DNA of 64,000 nt, taken from assembly GCF_018139985.1 (NCBI RefSeq), contig NZ_JAGSOU010000009.1:62001-126000 (forward strand), read 5' to 3'. Source of the stretch: Actibacterium sp. MT2.3-13A. Lineage in GTDB: Bacteria; Pseudomonadota; Alphaproteobacteria; Rhodobacterales; Rhodobacteraceae. The notes under the pieces are model-generated. The model worked only from the letters and a program-made list of their open reading frames with translations. It was not told where the DNA came from and ran no database searches. Made by a program: the position numbers and the translations under genes. Numbering within the stretch: the stretch's first letter is position 1; every line of letters starts with the position of its first letter. Positions 26,538-34,003 of the stretch are shown here, piece after piece.

Positions 26538-28379
26538 TCACGGAAACTGCGCGTGCACGGCGTTCATCGCCGTCTGGTCCAGCGTCAGGCCGGCACCCGA
26601 GACGAGGCTCTCGGCGAAATAGGCGTAGATGTCCTGCGACAGGCTCTGCGCGGCCTGGCCCTCAAGCGTCTGGCGCAGGAAGGTGGTGGCGGGATCTGCG
26701 TCGTCGGGCGGCAGGATCGCGTCCAGCCGCGCGAGATAGACGCCGCTGGCATCCTCGACCACGGCCGTCTGGCCGACCTCTTCCAGCGCGAACAGGCGCT
26801 TGGCCAGCGCGACGGGGGTGACGGCGCCGCGGGTCAGGCCCTCGGCGGTCTCGACGGTCAGGCCGAGGGTTTCGAAGGCGTCGCCGGCATCGAGCAGCGC
26901 CTTCAGCGCGGTCGCCTTCTCGGCCAGCAGGCGGCGGGTCTCCTCGGCCTGCCAGCCGGCGGTTACAGCGTCCGAGACCTCTTCGAAGGGGCGCAGGCGG
27001 GGCGCGGTGACCTCGTCGAGCCGCATCGCGAAGATGCCGCCATCCTCCAGCTCGATCACCTCGGGGAAGTCGCCCTCCTGCAGCGCGGCGGCGGCCTCGC
27101 GGAAGGCGTCATAGGCGGCGATTCCGTCCTGCAGGCCCGGGTAATAGGTGATCTCGCCCAGTTCCATGCCGGTTTCCTTGGCCAGATCCTCGACCGTGGC
27201 GCCGGCGGCGAGGCGGTCGTCGATATCGGTCACGTCGTCGGCGATGATGCGGCGGGCGCGGTCCTGCGCCAGTTCGGCGCGCAATTCATCGCGGGCGGCC
27301 TCGAACGGGGTCTCCTGCGCGGCCAGGACCGCGTTCATGCGGAACAGCGCCGGGCCGAGGTCGGACATGTGCGGGCCGGTGACGCCGGGCTCTTGCAGCG
27401 CGAAGACCGGGGCGCCGGCCGCGCCCAGATCGGCGGCGCTGACATCGCCCATGTCGATATCGTCGAGGCTGAGCCCGCGTTCCTCCACCAGCGCGTCGAA
27501 AGTGACCTCGCCGGCCTCGAGGCGCGCCGCGGCGGCCTCGGCCTCCTCCATCGTGCCGAAGACCAGGCGCTCGACCAGCCGGCGCTCGGGGATCACATAG
27601 TCCGAGAGGCGCTCCTCGTAGAGGTCGCGCAGCATCTGCTCGTTCACCTCGACCGTGTCGATCAGCATGTCGGGCGTCAGCCAGGCATAGGTGATGCGCT
27701 TGGACTCGGGCGCGGTGAAGGCGGGTTCGTTGGCCTCGTAATAGGCGCGCGCCTGCTCGGTGCTGGGGGCGGGAACGGGGGCGTCCAGCGCCGCCGCGTC
27801 GAGCCGGGCGAAGGTGAAGCTGCGCCGCGCGGCGATGAAATCGTAGAGCGTGTCGGCATAGGCCTGCGGCGCGCGCAGCCCCGCCACGACCGAGCCCTGC
27901 AGCAGCGAACGCGCGGTCTCCTCGCGGATCTGGGCCTCGAACTCGGCCTCGGTCAGGCGGTTCTGCTCCAGCGCGAAGCGGTAGGCCTCGCGGTCGAACT
28001 TGCCATCGACGCCCTGGAAGGCGGGAATGGCGAGCAGCTGGTCGCGCACCGCCGCGTCGCCGACCGACAGGCCCATGCGGCCGGCCTCGTTGTCCATCGC
28101 GGCGGCGGCGACGACGCTGGCGCGGACCTGGGCGACAACGCCGGTCGCCTGCGCCTCGGCCAGGGTGATGGAGCGGCCCTGCGCGGCGGACTGCTCGCGC
28201 AGCGCGCGCTGCAACTCGCGGGCATAGTCATCGACGGTGATCTCCTCGTCGCCGACCTTGCCGACCGCATTGACCGAGCCGCCGAAATTGCCCACGCCGA
28301 AGCCGGCAAGTCCCACGATCAGCAGCAAAAGCAGGATCCAGACCACGATGTTGCCGGTTTTCTTGACAGTGCTCGTCAT
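26538..28379 (-). CDS. PpiD-like periplasmic folding chaperone (SurA N-terminal and PPIase domains)
   Basis: A 613-residue membrane-anchored protein that would help outer-membrane and periplasmic proteins fold. One anchor at about residues 10-30 (IVVWILLLLLIVGLAGFGVG) is followed by a SurA-like chaperone domain and a parvulin-type domain in the middle (about 240-350). The parvulin active-site residues are weakly kept, as in many PpiD proteins. ATG 28379 gives MTSTVKKTGNIVVW; the frame open to 28442 is not needed. It precedes trpE by 12 bp, and the aminotransferase gene lies 66 bp upstream. Confidence 0.88.
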   Translation of the reverse strand: MTSTVKKTGNIVVWILLLLLIVGLAGFGVGNFGGSVNAVGKVGDEEITVDDYARELQRALREQSAAQGRSITLAEAQATGVVAQVRASVVAAAAMDNEAGRMGLSVGDAAVRDQLLAIPAFQGVDGKFDREAYRFALEQNRLTEAEFEAQIREETARSLLQGSVVAGLRAPQAYADTLYDFIAARRSFTFARLDAAALDAPVPAPSTEQARAYYEANEPAFTAPESKRITYAWLTPDMLIDTVEVNEQMLRDLYEERLSDYVIPERRLVERLVFGTMEEAEAAAARLEAGEVTFDALVEERGLSLDDIDMGDVSAADLGAAGAPVFALQEPGVTGPHMSDLGPALFRMNAVLAAQETPFEAARDELRAELAQDRARRIIADDVTDIDDRLAAGATVEDLAKETGMELGEITYYPGLQDGIAAYDAFREAAAALQEGDFPEVIELEDGGIFAMRLDEVTAPRLRPFEEVSDAVTAGWQAEETRRLLAEKATALKALLDAGDAFETLGLTVETAEGLTRGAVTPVALAKRLFALEEVGQTAVVEDASGVYLARLDAILPPDDADPATTFLRQTLEGQAAQSLSQDIYAYFAESLVSGAGLTLDQTAMNAVHAQFP

Positions 28380-28445
28380 GGCCTCGTCCTTTTGCCGCAA
28401 ATTCCGCCGGTGATGTGTAGAAGGTTGCGCGCAAGGCCGCAAGCG

Positions 28446-29624
28446 TCATGCGGCAAACCCGGCCAGCCGGTCGAAGAGCCGCGAAATTCCGGCCCGGTCG
28501 ATATTGGCGAAGGCCACGCGCAGGGCGGCCGCCCCGCCGCCTTCGGGCATGAACATGGTGCCGGGCAGGGCGAGCACCGCGCGCTCCGCCAGCAGCCGCT
28601 GCGCGAGCCGGTCCGAGGGGATGTCGAACGGGTGCTCGAGCCAGGCGAAATAGGCCCCCACGCCGCGCAGGCGCCAGCCGTCGAGGTGCTGCGCGCCCTG
28701 CGTGATCGCGGCGCGGCGATCGAGGATCTCGGCGCGCTCGCCGGCCAGCCACTGACCGAGGTTCTCCATTCCCCACAGGGCGGCGCGCTGCCCGATCTGG
28801 TTGGGGCAGATGGTGGTGCTGTCGATGAACTTCTCGACCTCCGCCAGCCGCCCCGCCGAGGTCACCAGCGCGCCCACCCGGTGTCCGGTCAGCCGGTAGG
28901 ACTTGGAAAAGGAATAAAGGTGGATCAGCGTCTCGGCCCAGTCGGGATCGCCGAACAGGTCATGCGGCGCGCCGGTTTGCGCGTGGAAGTCGCGGTAGGT
29001 CTCGTCCACGATCAGGGCGATGCCACGGGCCTGCGCCAGGTCGTGGAAGGCGCGGATCACCGGCGCGGGATATTCCACCCCGCCGGGGTTGTTGGGCGTG
29101 ACCAGCACCAGCGCGCGGGTGCGGTCGGTGATCAGGGCAGCGGCGCGGTCGGGATCGGGGATCAGATCCTCGCCCGTGGACAGCGGCACGGCCCGCACGC
29201 CCATCATGTCGCACCACATCTTGTGGTTGAAATACCAGGGCGTCGGCAGGATGACCTCGTCCCCCGGGCCGGCGAGCGTGATCATCGCCGCGCAGAACGC
29301 CTGGTTGCAGCCTGCGGTGATCGCCACCTGATCCGCGCCGATCGCGCCGCCATAGGCGGCCGACCAGTCTGCGGCCAGCCGCGCGCGCAGCGCCGGCAGG
29401 CCGAGGTCGGGGCCGTAGAGATGCGCCGCGGGCTCGTTCACCACGATCTCGGCCAGCGCCTCGCGCAGGGAACGCGGCGGCGGCACCGCCGGGGCGGCCT
29501 GGCTGACATTGATCAGCGGCATCCCCTCGGGCAGGGGCGTCTCGCGCAGCCAGCGCGCCGCCTCCATTACCGGCGGGCGGGCAGTGGCGGCGATCAGCGG
29601 GTTGAGGGGAAGGGGATGGCTCAT
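28446..29624 (-). CDS. Class I/II pyridoxal-phosphate aminotransferase
   Basis: A 392-residue fold type I aminotransferase. The PLP lysine lies in SFSKSYRLTGHRVG, and the cofactor-binding TPNNPGGVEYPA and DETYRDFH blocks are intact. The sequence resembles aspartate- or aromatic-type aminotransferases but the substrate cannot be fixed from sequence. It lies between DUF2127 and ppiD on the same strand. A role in amino-acid metabolism shared with trpE is possible but not shown. Confidence 0.88.
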   Translation of the reverse strand: MSHPLPLNPLIAATARPPVMEAARWLRETPLPEGMPLINVSQAAPAVPPPRSLREALAEIVVNEPAAHLYGPDLGLPALRARLAADWSAAYGGAIGADQVAITAGCNQAFCAAMITLAGPGDEVILPTPWYFNHKMWCDMMGVRAVPLSTGEDLIPDPDRAAALITDRTRALVLVTPNNPGGVEYPAPVIRAFHDLAQARGIALIVDETYRDFHAQTGAPHDLFGDPDWAETLIHLYSFSKSYRLTGHRVGALVTSAGRLAEVEKFIDSTTICPNQIGQRAALWGMENLGQWLAGERAEILDRRAAITQGAQHLDGWRLRGVGAYFAWLEHPFDIPSDRLAQRLLAERAVLALPGTMFMPEGGGAAALRVAFANIDRAGISRLFDRLAGFAA

Positions 29625-29664
29625 GGCGGTTGCCTTTGCGAAGGACGGCAGCAGACCGGGGCAG

Positions 29665-30156
29665 TTAGCCGTGGTTTTTCGCGCGCAGCAACCGATACTC
29701 TCGCAGGGTCAACCAGATGATCACGAGATCGAGCACCGTCAGCACGATCATCATCGGCGCATGGGTGAGCGCGTAGCGGTGCATCTGATAGGCGATGAAG
29801 CCGATGAACACGGCCACGGAGGCGGGGTAGGCCCACCGCACCCGCCGCCATAGCAGCGCCACCAGCGCCAGCTTGAGCACCCCGTGGCTGGCCATGTACG
29901 CGGCATAGAAATGCGTGGTTTCGACGGAGAGCCCCTGCGCCAGCGAGAGCAAGGTGTTGGCCAGCCAGTCCTTCGGATCCTCGGCCAGTTCGGCCCGCGT
30001 AAGCCACCCCGCGAAATGCCCGATCGCGCCGCCCGGCACAAGGTAGAGACCGAAACCGGCCAGCAGTTCCGCGGCCGCCTCCAGCGCTTTCAGAACGAGC
30101 GTGGCTTCGAACGCTGCGTGCAGCAGGTGGCCTGCGCGGGAGGGCGGGCGCGCCAT
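29665..30156 (-). CDS. DUF2127 family membrane protein
   Basis: A 163-residue protein with about four hydrophobic helices: near 16-40, 72-100, 105-122 and 130-152. The block HGVLKLALVALLWRRVRWAYP is characteristic of DUF2127, a family without assigned function. It lies 9 bp downstream of gpt and 40 bp upstream of the aminotransferase gene, so it is probably transcribed with them. No catalytic motif is seen. Confidence 0.75.
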   Translation of the reverse strand: MARPPSRAGHLLHAAFEATLVLKALEAAAELLAGFGLYLVPGGAIGHFAGWLTRAELAEDPKDWLANTLLSLAQGLSVETTHFYAAYMASHGVLKLALVALLWRRVRWAYPASVAVFIGFIAYQMHRYALTHAPMMIVLTVLDLVIIWLTLREYRLLRAKNHG

Positions 30157-30165
30157 CGGGGCGGC

Positions 30166-30669
30166 TCAGTCGGTGCCGCGGTAGGGCTCGACATATTGCA
30201 GCGCCATGTCCCAGGGGAAGAAGATCCAGGTGTCCTGGCTGACCTCGGTGATGAAGGTGTCCACCGTGGGCCGGCCCTTGGGTTTGGCGTAGACGGTGGC
30301 GAAATGCGCCTTGGGATACATCTTGCGCACCAGCTCCAGCGTCTTGCCGCTGTCCACCAGGTCGTCGATCACCAGGATGCCCGCGCCATCGCCGACCAGC
30401 GCGGCGTCGGGCGCCTTCAGCACCTTGGCCTCCGTCTGCTCCTGATGGTTGTAGGACTTGACCGAGATCGTGTCGATCACCCGGATGTCGAGCTCGCGCG
30501 CGACGATCATCGCCGGCGCCATGCCGCCCCGGGTGATCGCCACGATGGCGCGCCAGTTGCCGTCGTCGGGGCCCTGTCCGTCCAGCCGCCAGGCCAGCGC
30601 CCGGCTGTCGCGGTGGATCTGGTCCCAGCTGATGTGGAAGCCCTTTTCATGCGGCAAACGGTCGGCCAT
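30166..30669 (-). CDS. gpt: Xanthine phosphoribosyltransferase
   Basis: Salvages xanthine and guanine to nucleotides with PRPP. The 167-residue protein has the PRPP motif [18 protein letters not shown] at about 98-115 and the start [19 protein letters not shown] typical of bacterial Gpt. The basic C-terminal region [12 protein letters not shown] is also family-like. It lies 12 bp after fabI and is probably cotranscribed, although the pathways are unrelated. Confidence 0.93.
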   Translation of the reverse strand: MADRLPHEKGFHISWDQIHRDSRALAWRLDGQGPDDGNWRAIVAITRGGMAPAMIVARELDIRVIDTISVKSYNHQEQTEAKVLKAPDAALVGDGAGILVIDDLVDSGKTLELVRKMYPKAHFATVYAKPKGRPTVDTFITEVSQDTWIFFPWDMALQYVEPYRGTD

Positions 30670-30681
30670 TTCGGCGGCTCC

Positions 30682-31500
30682 CTACTTGCGGCCGGTGACG
30701 GCGTCGATGTCGGGCGCGTCCACGGCCTTCATGCCCACGACGTGATAGCCCGCATCCACATGCAGATTCTCGCCCGTGGTGCCCGAGCCGAGATCGGACA
30801 GCAGATAGACCGCCGATTTGCCCACGTCCTCGATCGTCACGTTGCGCCGCAGCGGCGAATTCAGCTCGTTCCATTTCAGGATATAGCGGAAATCGCCGAT
30901 GCCGCTGGCCGCCAGCGTCTTGATCGGGCCGGCCGAGATCGCGTTGACGCGGATGTTCTGCTTGCCCAGATCCTCGGCCAGGTATTTGACCGACGCCTCC
31001 AGCGCGGCCTTGGCCACGCCCATGACGTTGTAATGCGGCATCACCTGTTCGGCGCCGTAATAGGTCAGCGTCAGGCAGGAGCCGCCGTCGGTCATCAGCT
31101 TCTCGGCGCGGCGCACCACGGCGGTGAAGGAATAGACCGAGACATCCATGGTCAGGCGGAAATTCTCGGGGCTGGTGTCGACGTAGCGGCCGCGCAGCTC
31201 GTTCTTGTCGGAGAATCCGATGGCATGGACGATGAAGTCCAGCCTGCCCCAGCGCTTGTCCAGTTCCGCAAAGAGCGCGTCCACCGAGGCCTCGTCGGTG
31301 ACATCGCAGGGCAACACGAAATCCGAGCCCAGCTGTTCGGCCAGGGGCGCCACGCGCTTGAGCAGCGCCTCGCCCTGATAGGAAAACGCGAGTTCCGCGC
31401 CGTGTTCGGCGCAGGCCCTGGCGATTCCCCATGCAATGGATTTGTCATTCGCCAGGCCCATGATCAGGCCGCGTTTCCCGTCCATCAGTTTTGTTGACAT
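30682..31500 (-). CDS. fabI: Enoyl-ACP reductase, FabI type
   Basis: Reduces trans-2-enoyl-ACP in each fatty acid elongation cycle, with NADH. The 272-residue short-chain dehydrogenase has the FabI nucleotide-binding GLANDKSIAWGIA and the catalytic pair Y157 and K164 in YNVMGVAK (Y-X6-K). The ATG at 31500 gives MSTKLMDGKRGLIMG; a longer open frame to 31566 enters the pdxH divergent promoter. This is the triclosan-target family. It leads the fabI-gpt-DUF2127 group. Confidence 0.95.
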   Translation of the reverse strand: MSTKLMDGKRGLIMGLANDKSIAWGIARACAEHGAELAFSYQGEALLKRVAPLAEQLGSDFVLPCDVTDEASVDALFAELDKRWGRLDFIVHAIGFSDKNELRGRYVDTSPENFRLTMDVSVYSFTAVVRRAEKLMTDGGSCLTLTYYGAEQVMPHYNVMGVAKAALEASVKYLAEDLGKQNIRVNAISAGPIKTLAASGIGDFRYILKWNELNSPLRRNVTIEDVGKSAVYLLSDLGSGTTGENLHVDAGYHVVGMKAVDAPDIDAVTGRK

Positions 31501-31587
31501 TCGGCGCCCCTCGACCACCATTCGTTGAATTGAAAGACCTTTAGGCCAATTGGGTAACGTCATCAAGACCGCCGCTTGGCGCCTTGC

Positions 31588-31616
31588 TTGACCCCGTGGG
31601 GCGGAACGCCTAGGCG
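31588..31616 (+). promoter_or_regulatory. Candidate pdxH promoter
   Basis: TTGACC and TAGGCG are separated by 17 bp, about 27 bp before the pdxH start, in the fabI/pdxH divergent region. The -35 element is good but the -10 element is weak, so this is tentative. Confidence 0.3.
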
Positions 31617-31642
31617 CGCCTGGTCAGACCGGAGGTGACAAG

Positions 31643-32248
31643 ATGAGCGACCGTGGTGGAATTTTTGCAGGCGACGATCCCTTCGCGATCGCGCAGCGCT
31701 GGCTGGACGAGGCCGAAAAGACCGAGATCAACGACCCCAACGCGATCGCGCTGTCCACGGTCGACCCCACGGGGCTGCCCAACGTGCGGATGGTCCTGCT
31801 GAAGGAGATCGAGCCGGCCGCCTTCGTCTTCTACACCAATTACCAAAGCGCGAAGGGGGGCGAGCTGGAGGCCAGCGGCAAGGCCGCCTTCGTGCTGCAC
31901 TGGAAGTCGCTGCGCCGCCAGATCCGGGTGCGCGGTCTGGTCGCGCGCGAGGAGGGGCCGCAGGCCGATGCCTATTTCGCCTCGCGCTCGCTGCAAAGCC
32001 GCCTCGGCGCCTGGGCCTCGCAGCAGAGCCGGCCGTTGGGATCGCGCGCGGCGCTGATGGCCAAGGTCGCGAAAATCACCGCCGAGCACGGCGTCGCCCC
32101 CAGGCGCCCGCCGTTCTGGGGCGGTTACCGGATCACGCCGTTGGAAATCGAATTCTGGGCGGATGGGGCGTTCCGGTTGCATGACCGCTTTCGCTGGCGC
32201 CGCGCAAGCCCCGAAGAAAGCTGGGAAATTTCGCGGCTGAACCCCTGA
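31643..32248 (+). CDS. pdxH: Pyridoxamine 5'-phosphate oxidase
   Basis: FMN enzyme that makes pyridoxal 5'-phosphate from the pyridoxamine or pyridoxine form. The 201 residues include [38 protein letters not shown] and the C-terminal ending WEISRLNP, which is diagnostic for PdxH. The ATG at 31643 is preceded by GGAGG. It is divergent from fabI. PLP made here would serve the aminotransferase nearby, but that is a general link. Confidence 0.95.
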   Translation: MSDRGGIFAGDDPFAIAQRWLDEAEKTEINDPNAIALSTVDPTGLPNVRMVLLKEIEPAAFVFYTNYQSAKGGELEASGKAAFVLHWKSLRRQIRVRGLVAREEGPQADAYFASRSLQSRLGAWASQQSRPLGSRAALMAKVAKITAEHGVAPRRPPFWGGYRITPLEIEFWADGAFRLHDRFRWRRASPEESWEISRLNP

Positions 32249-32250
32249 TG

Positions 32251-32289
32251 TTCACGCATCGTGAATTGCAAATATTTGTATTCACAAAT
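32251..32289. promoter_or_regulatory. Cluster of palindromes upstream of the cold-shock gene
   Basis: Three perfect inverted repeats are stacked in an AT-rich 39-bp stretch: TTCACG-N3-CGTGAA at 32251-32265, CAAATATTTG at 32269-32278, and ATTTGT-N4-ACAAAT at 32274-32289. The stretch starts 2 bp after the pdxH stop and ends 81 bp before the cold-shock start. It may combine an operator with a promoter-upstream AT-rich element or a pdxH terminator. Confidence 0.5.
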
Positions 32290-32370
32290 GAAATTCCCTT
32301 GAAACCTACGCCGTCTGTGTAAAAAAGGGGAGCGGGCTGGGGGACAACTTTAAGGCGTGCACGCAGGTAA

Positions 32371-32910
32371 ATGAACTACGAGAACAGCAACAAAACGCGC
32401 ACCGTCAACGGCCGCGTCAAATGGTTCGACCCAGCCAAGGGATTCGGATTCGTCGTCGCTGAGGACGGCGGCGCAGATATTCTGCTCCATGCCAATGTGC
32501 TGCGGAATTTCGGCCAGAGCTCGGTTGCCGATGCGGCGGGGATCCAGGTCGTTATCCAGGAGACCGAGCGCGGCTTCCAGGCCACCCAGGTCCTCCATAT
32601 CGCGCCGCCCGAGCCCGGCGCCGGCCCGGTGCTGGACGATCTGGACGCGGAGGACGGCGAACAGCTGGCCGCGGTGCCGCTGGAGCCGGCGCGGGTGAAA
32701 TGGTTCGACAAGGCCAAGGGCTTCGGATTCGCCAACGTCTTCGGCAAGGACGAGGACGTCTTCGTGCATGTCGAGGTGCTGCGCCGCTCGGGCCTGGCCG
32801 ATCTGCAGCCGGGCGAGGCGGTGTGCCTGCAGGTGGTTGACGGCAAGCGCGGGCGCATGGCCGCCGCGGTCAGTTCGTGGGAAAGCGCGATGAGATGCGA
32901 CGAGGAGTGA
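32371..32910 (+). CDS. Cold-shock protein with two cold-shock domains
   Basis: A 179-residue nucleic-acid-binding protein. The first cold-shock domain (about residues 12-75) has GRVKWFDPAKGFGFV; the second (about 107-170) has ARVKWFDKAKGFGFA and DVFVHVEVL. An acidic linker at 82-102 joins them. The RNP1-type KGFGF motif is intact in both, while the RNP2 motif VFVHV is intact only in the second (the first has DILLHA). Two-domain forms are typical of alphaproteobacteria. The probable role is RNA chaperoning or regulation, not necessarily cold induction. Its end overlaps the start of the DUF192 gene by 16 bases. Confidence 0.9.
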   Translation: MNYENSNKTRTVNGRVKWFDPAKGFGFVVAEDGGADILLHANVLRNFGQSSVADAAGIQVVIQETERGFQATQVLHIAPPEPGAGPVLDDLDAEDGEQLAAVPLEPARVKWFDKAKGFGFANVFGKDEDVFVHVEVLRRSGLADLQPGEAVCLQVVDGKRGRMAAAVSSWESAMRCDEE

Positions 32911-33362
32911 TCCTGCTGGCCGCGCTGTGTCTCGGCGCGGCCCCGGCGCTGGCCTGCGACCCGGAGGTGGCGCTGCTGCGCGGCCCCTGGGGGCAGGCGC
33001 GATTCAGGGTCGAGGTCGCCGACGACGCGGCAGAGCGCGCGCAGGGGTTGATGCACCGCGACAGCCTCGGCGCGAGCCGCGGCATGCTGTTCCTCTACGA
33101 GCGGCCGCAACGCGCGACCTTCTGGATGCGCAACACGCTGATTCCCCTCGACATGATCTTTCTCGACGCGCAGGGCCGCGTCACCCGCATCCACGAGAAC
33201 GCCCGGCCGCTGGACGAGACGGTGATCGACGGCGGCTCCGGTGTGGTGGCGGTGCTGGAAATCAACGGCGGCATGGCGCGCCGCATCGGGGTCAGCGTGG
33301 GCAGCGAGATGCGCCACCCGTTCTTCGGGGCGCAGGCGGCCTGGCCCTGCGCCGCGCCTTAG
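32895..33362 (+). CDS. Secreted DUF192 family protein
   Basis: A 155-residue protein with a signal peptide (MRRGVILLAALCLGAAPALA, cleaved before CDPEV). The mature part carries AQGLMHRDSL, GMLFLY and FWMRNTLIPLDMIF, all signature blocks of DUF192, a small beta-fold family without settled biochemical role. The ATG at 32895 was chosen because it gives a complete signal peptide; it lies inside the end of the cold-shock gene. The overlap implies coupled translation of a cytoplasmic RNA-binding protein and an exported protein. Confidence 0.85.
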   Translation: MRRGVILLAALCLGAAPALACDPEVALLRGPWGQARFRVEVADDAAERAQGLMHRDSLGASRGMLFLYERPQRATFWMRNTLIPLDMIFLDAQGRVTRIHENARPLDETVIDGGSGVVAVLEINGGMARRIGVSVGSEMRHPFFGAQAAWPCAAP

Positions 33363-33405
33363 CCCTTTTCTTTGCCCGCGGGCGCCGCTATGAGGGCCGC
33401 AGGTC

Positions 33406-33482
33406 CGGGGCGTAGCGCAGTCTGGTAGCGCACCTGTTTTGGGTACAGGGGGTCGCAAGTTCGAATCTTGCCGTCCCGACCA
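33406..33482 (+). tRNA. tRNA-Pro (anticodon TGG)
   Basis: A 77-nt gene with acceptor stem CGGGGCG/CGTCCCG, an A discriminator, and an encoded CCA at 33480-33482. The anticodon arm CCTGT-TTTGGGT-ACAGG places TGG at positions 34-36. The T arm reads TTGCAAG-like pairing around TTCGAAT. It reads CCN proline codons, with emphasis on CCA and CCG. No integrase follows the 3' end, so it is not in use as an attachment site here. Confidence 0.95.
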
Positions 33483-34003
33483 TTCCTCTCAAGGTTGTGT
33501 GCAGCCCAGCGGCCCGAGACGGCCGCGGCGCGACGCGTTGCGTGCCGCCGCGATCGCTGTCCGAACTCCGTCTGAAATCCGTCCGGAGGCCGTCTGAACT
33601 GCGGCGGTTAAGCCTATATATGGTGGTTACAAATCGGGTGTATCCCCAGATTTGTCCCCAACGCCCCGGGCAGGGTTGAATCGACCTCGCCCGGCCGGGG
33701 GCCCGAATCGGAGGCGCCCGTCAACGGAAAAAACCCCTCCCGGATGCAAATTTATCCGTTGACCGGGGGGCGAAAAATACGTCACCTTGTGTTGGCCGGC
33801 GGGTGCAGCACTAGATTTAGTGTCCGCCCGGCAAGGAACAGAATTCCTCACCTCAAGCTTCGGCCTCCATCCGAAGAGCGGCGCAACCCTGCCGGGCTGC
33901 GAACGGGTTTCTGTCGCTTGCGACCGGCGCGAAGAGGGGACAGGGCGCGCGTTTCGTCCATGTCCGGGGTTGCGAAAAAGAACGTCACAGGACGGGGCAG
34001 AAC
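33483..34003 (+). other. 521-bp gap between tRNA-Pro and nrdJ with several structured elements
   Basis: No protein-coding gene is supported. From left to right it holds: a GC-rich tRNA trailer; a hairpin at 33629-33655 (ACAAATC with an inner GGG-TGTAT-CCC and GATTTGT); a larger hairpin at 33715-33772 (CGCCC plus GTCAACGGA pairing with TCCGTTGAC plus GGGCG); the two NrdR boxes at 33777-33823; and a 180-bp nrdJ leader with no recognised riboswitch. I looked for the cobalamin riboswitch core and did not find it. Confidence 0.6.
33777..33823. promoter_or_regulatory. Tandem NrdR boxes upstream of nrdJ
   Basis: Box 2, GCACTAGATTTAGTGT at 33808-33823, matches the 16-bp NrdR consensus ACACTATATATAGTGT at 13 positions and has perfect CACTA/TAGTG arms. 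Box 1, ATACGTCACCTTGTGT at 33777-33792, matches less well (about 11) but keeps the TTGTGT half. Their starts are exactly 31 bp apart, the helical spacing NrdR needs. A -10-like TAGATT lies inside box 2, so binding would block transcription. Confidence 0.7.

Noticed and set aside
25383-29720. A 1,445-codon open frame on the plus strand
   Set aside because: It lies antisense to trpE, ppiD and the aminotransferase gene and runs across their junctions. Its product would be His/Arg/Gly/Asp-rich low-complexity sequence, the usual shadow of GC-rich genes.
33406-33482. tRNA-Pro 3' end as an island attachment site
   Set aside because: No integrase, no second copy of the tRNA end and no change of gene type follow within the window.
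33483-34003. Cobalamin riboswitch before nrdJ
   Set aside because: A B12-dependent enzyme makes this plausible, but the conserved B12-box core and its partner helices are not present. The NrdR boxes are a better explanation for control.
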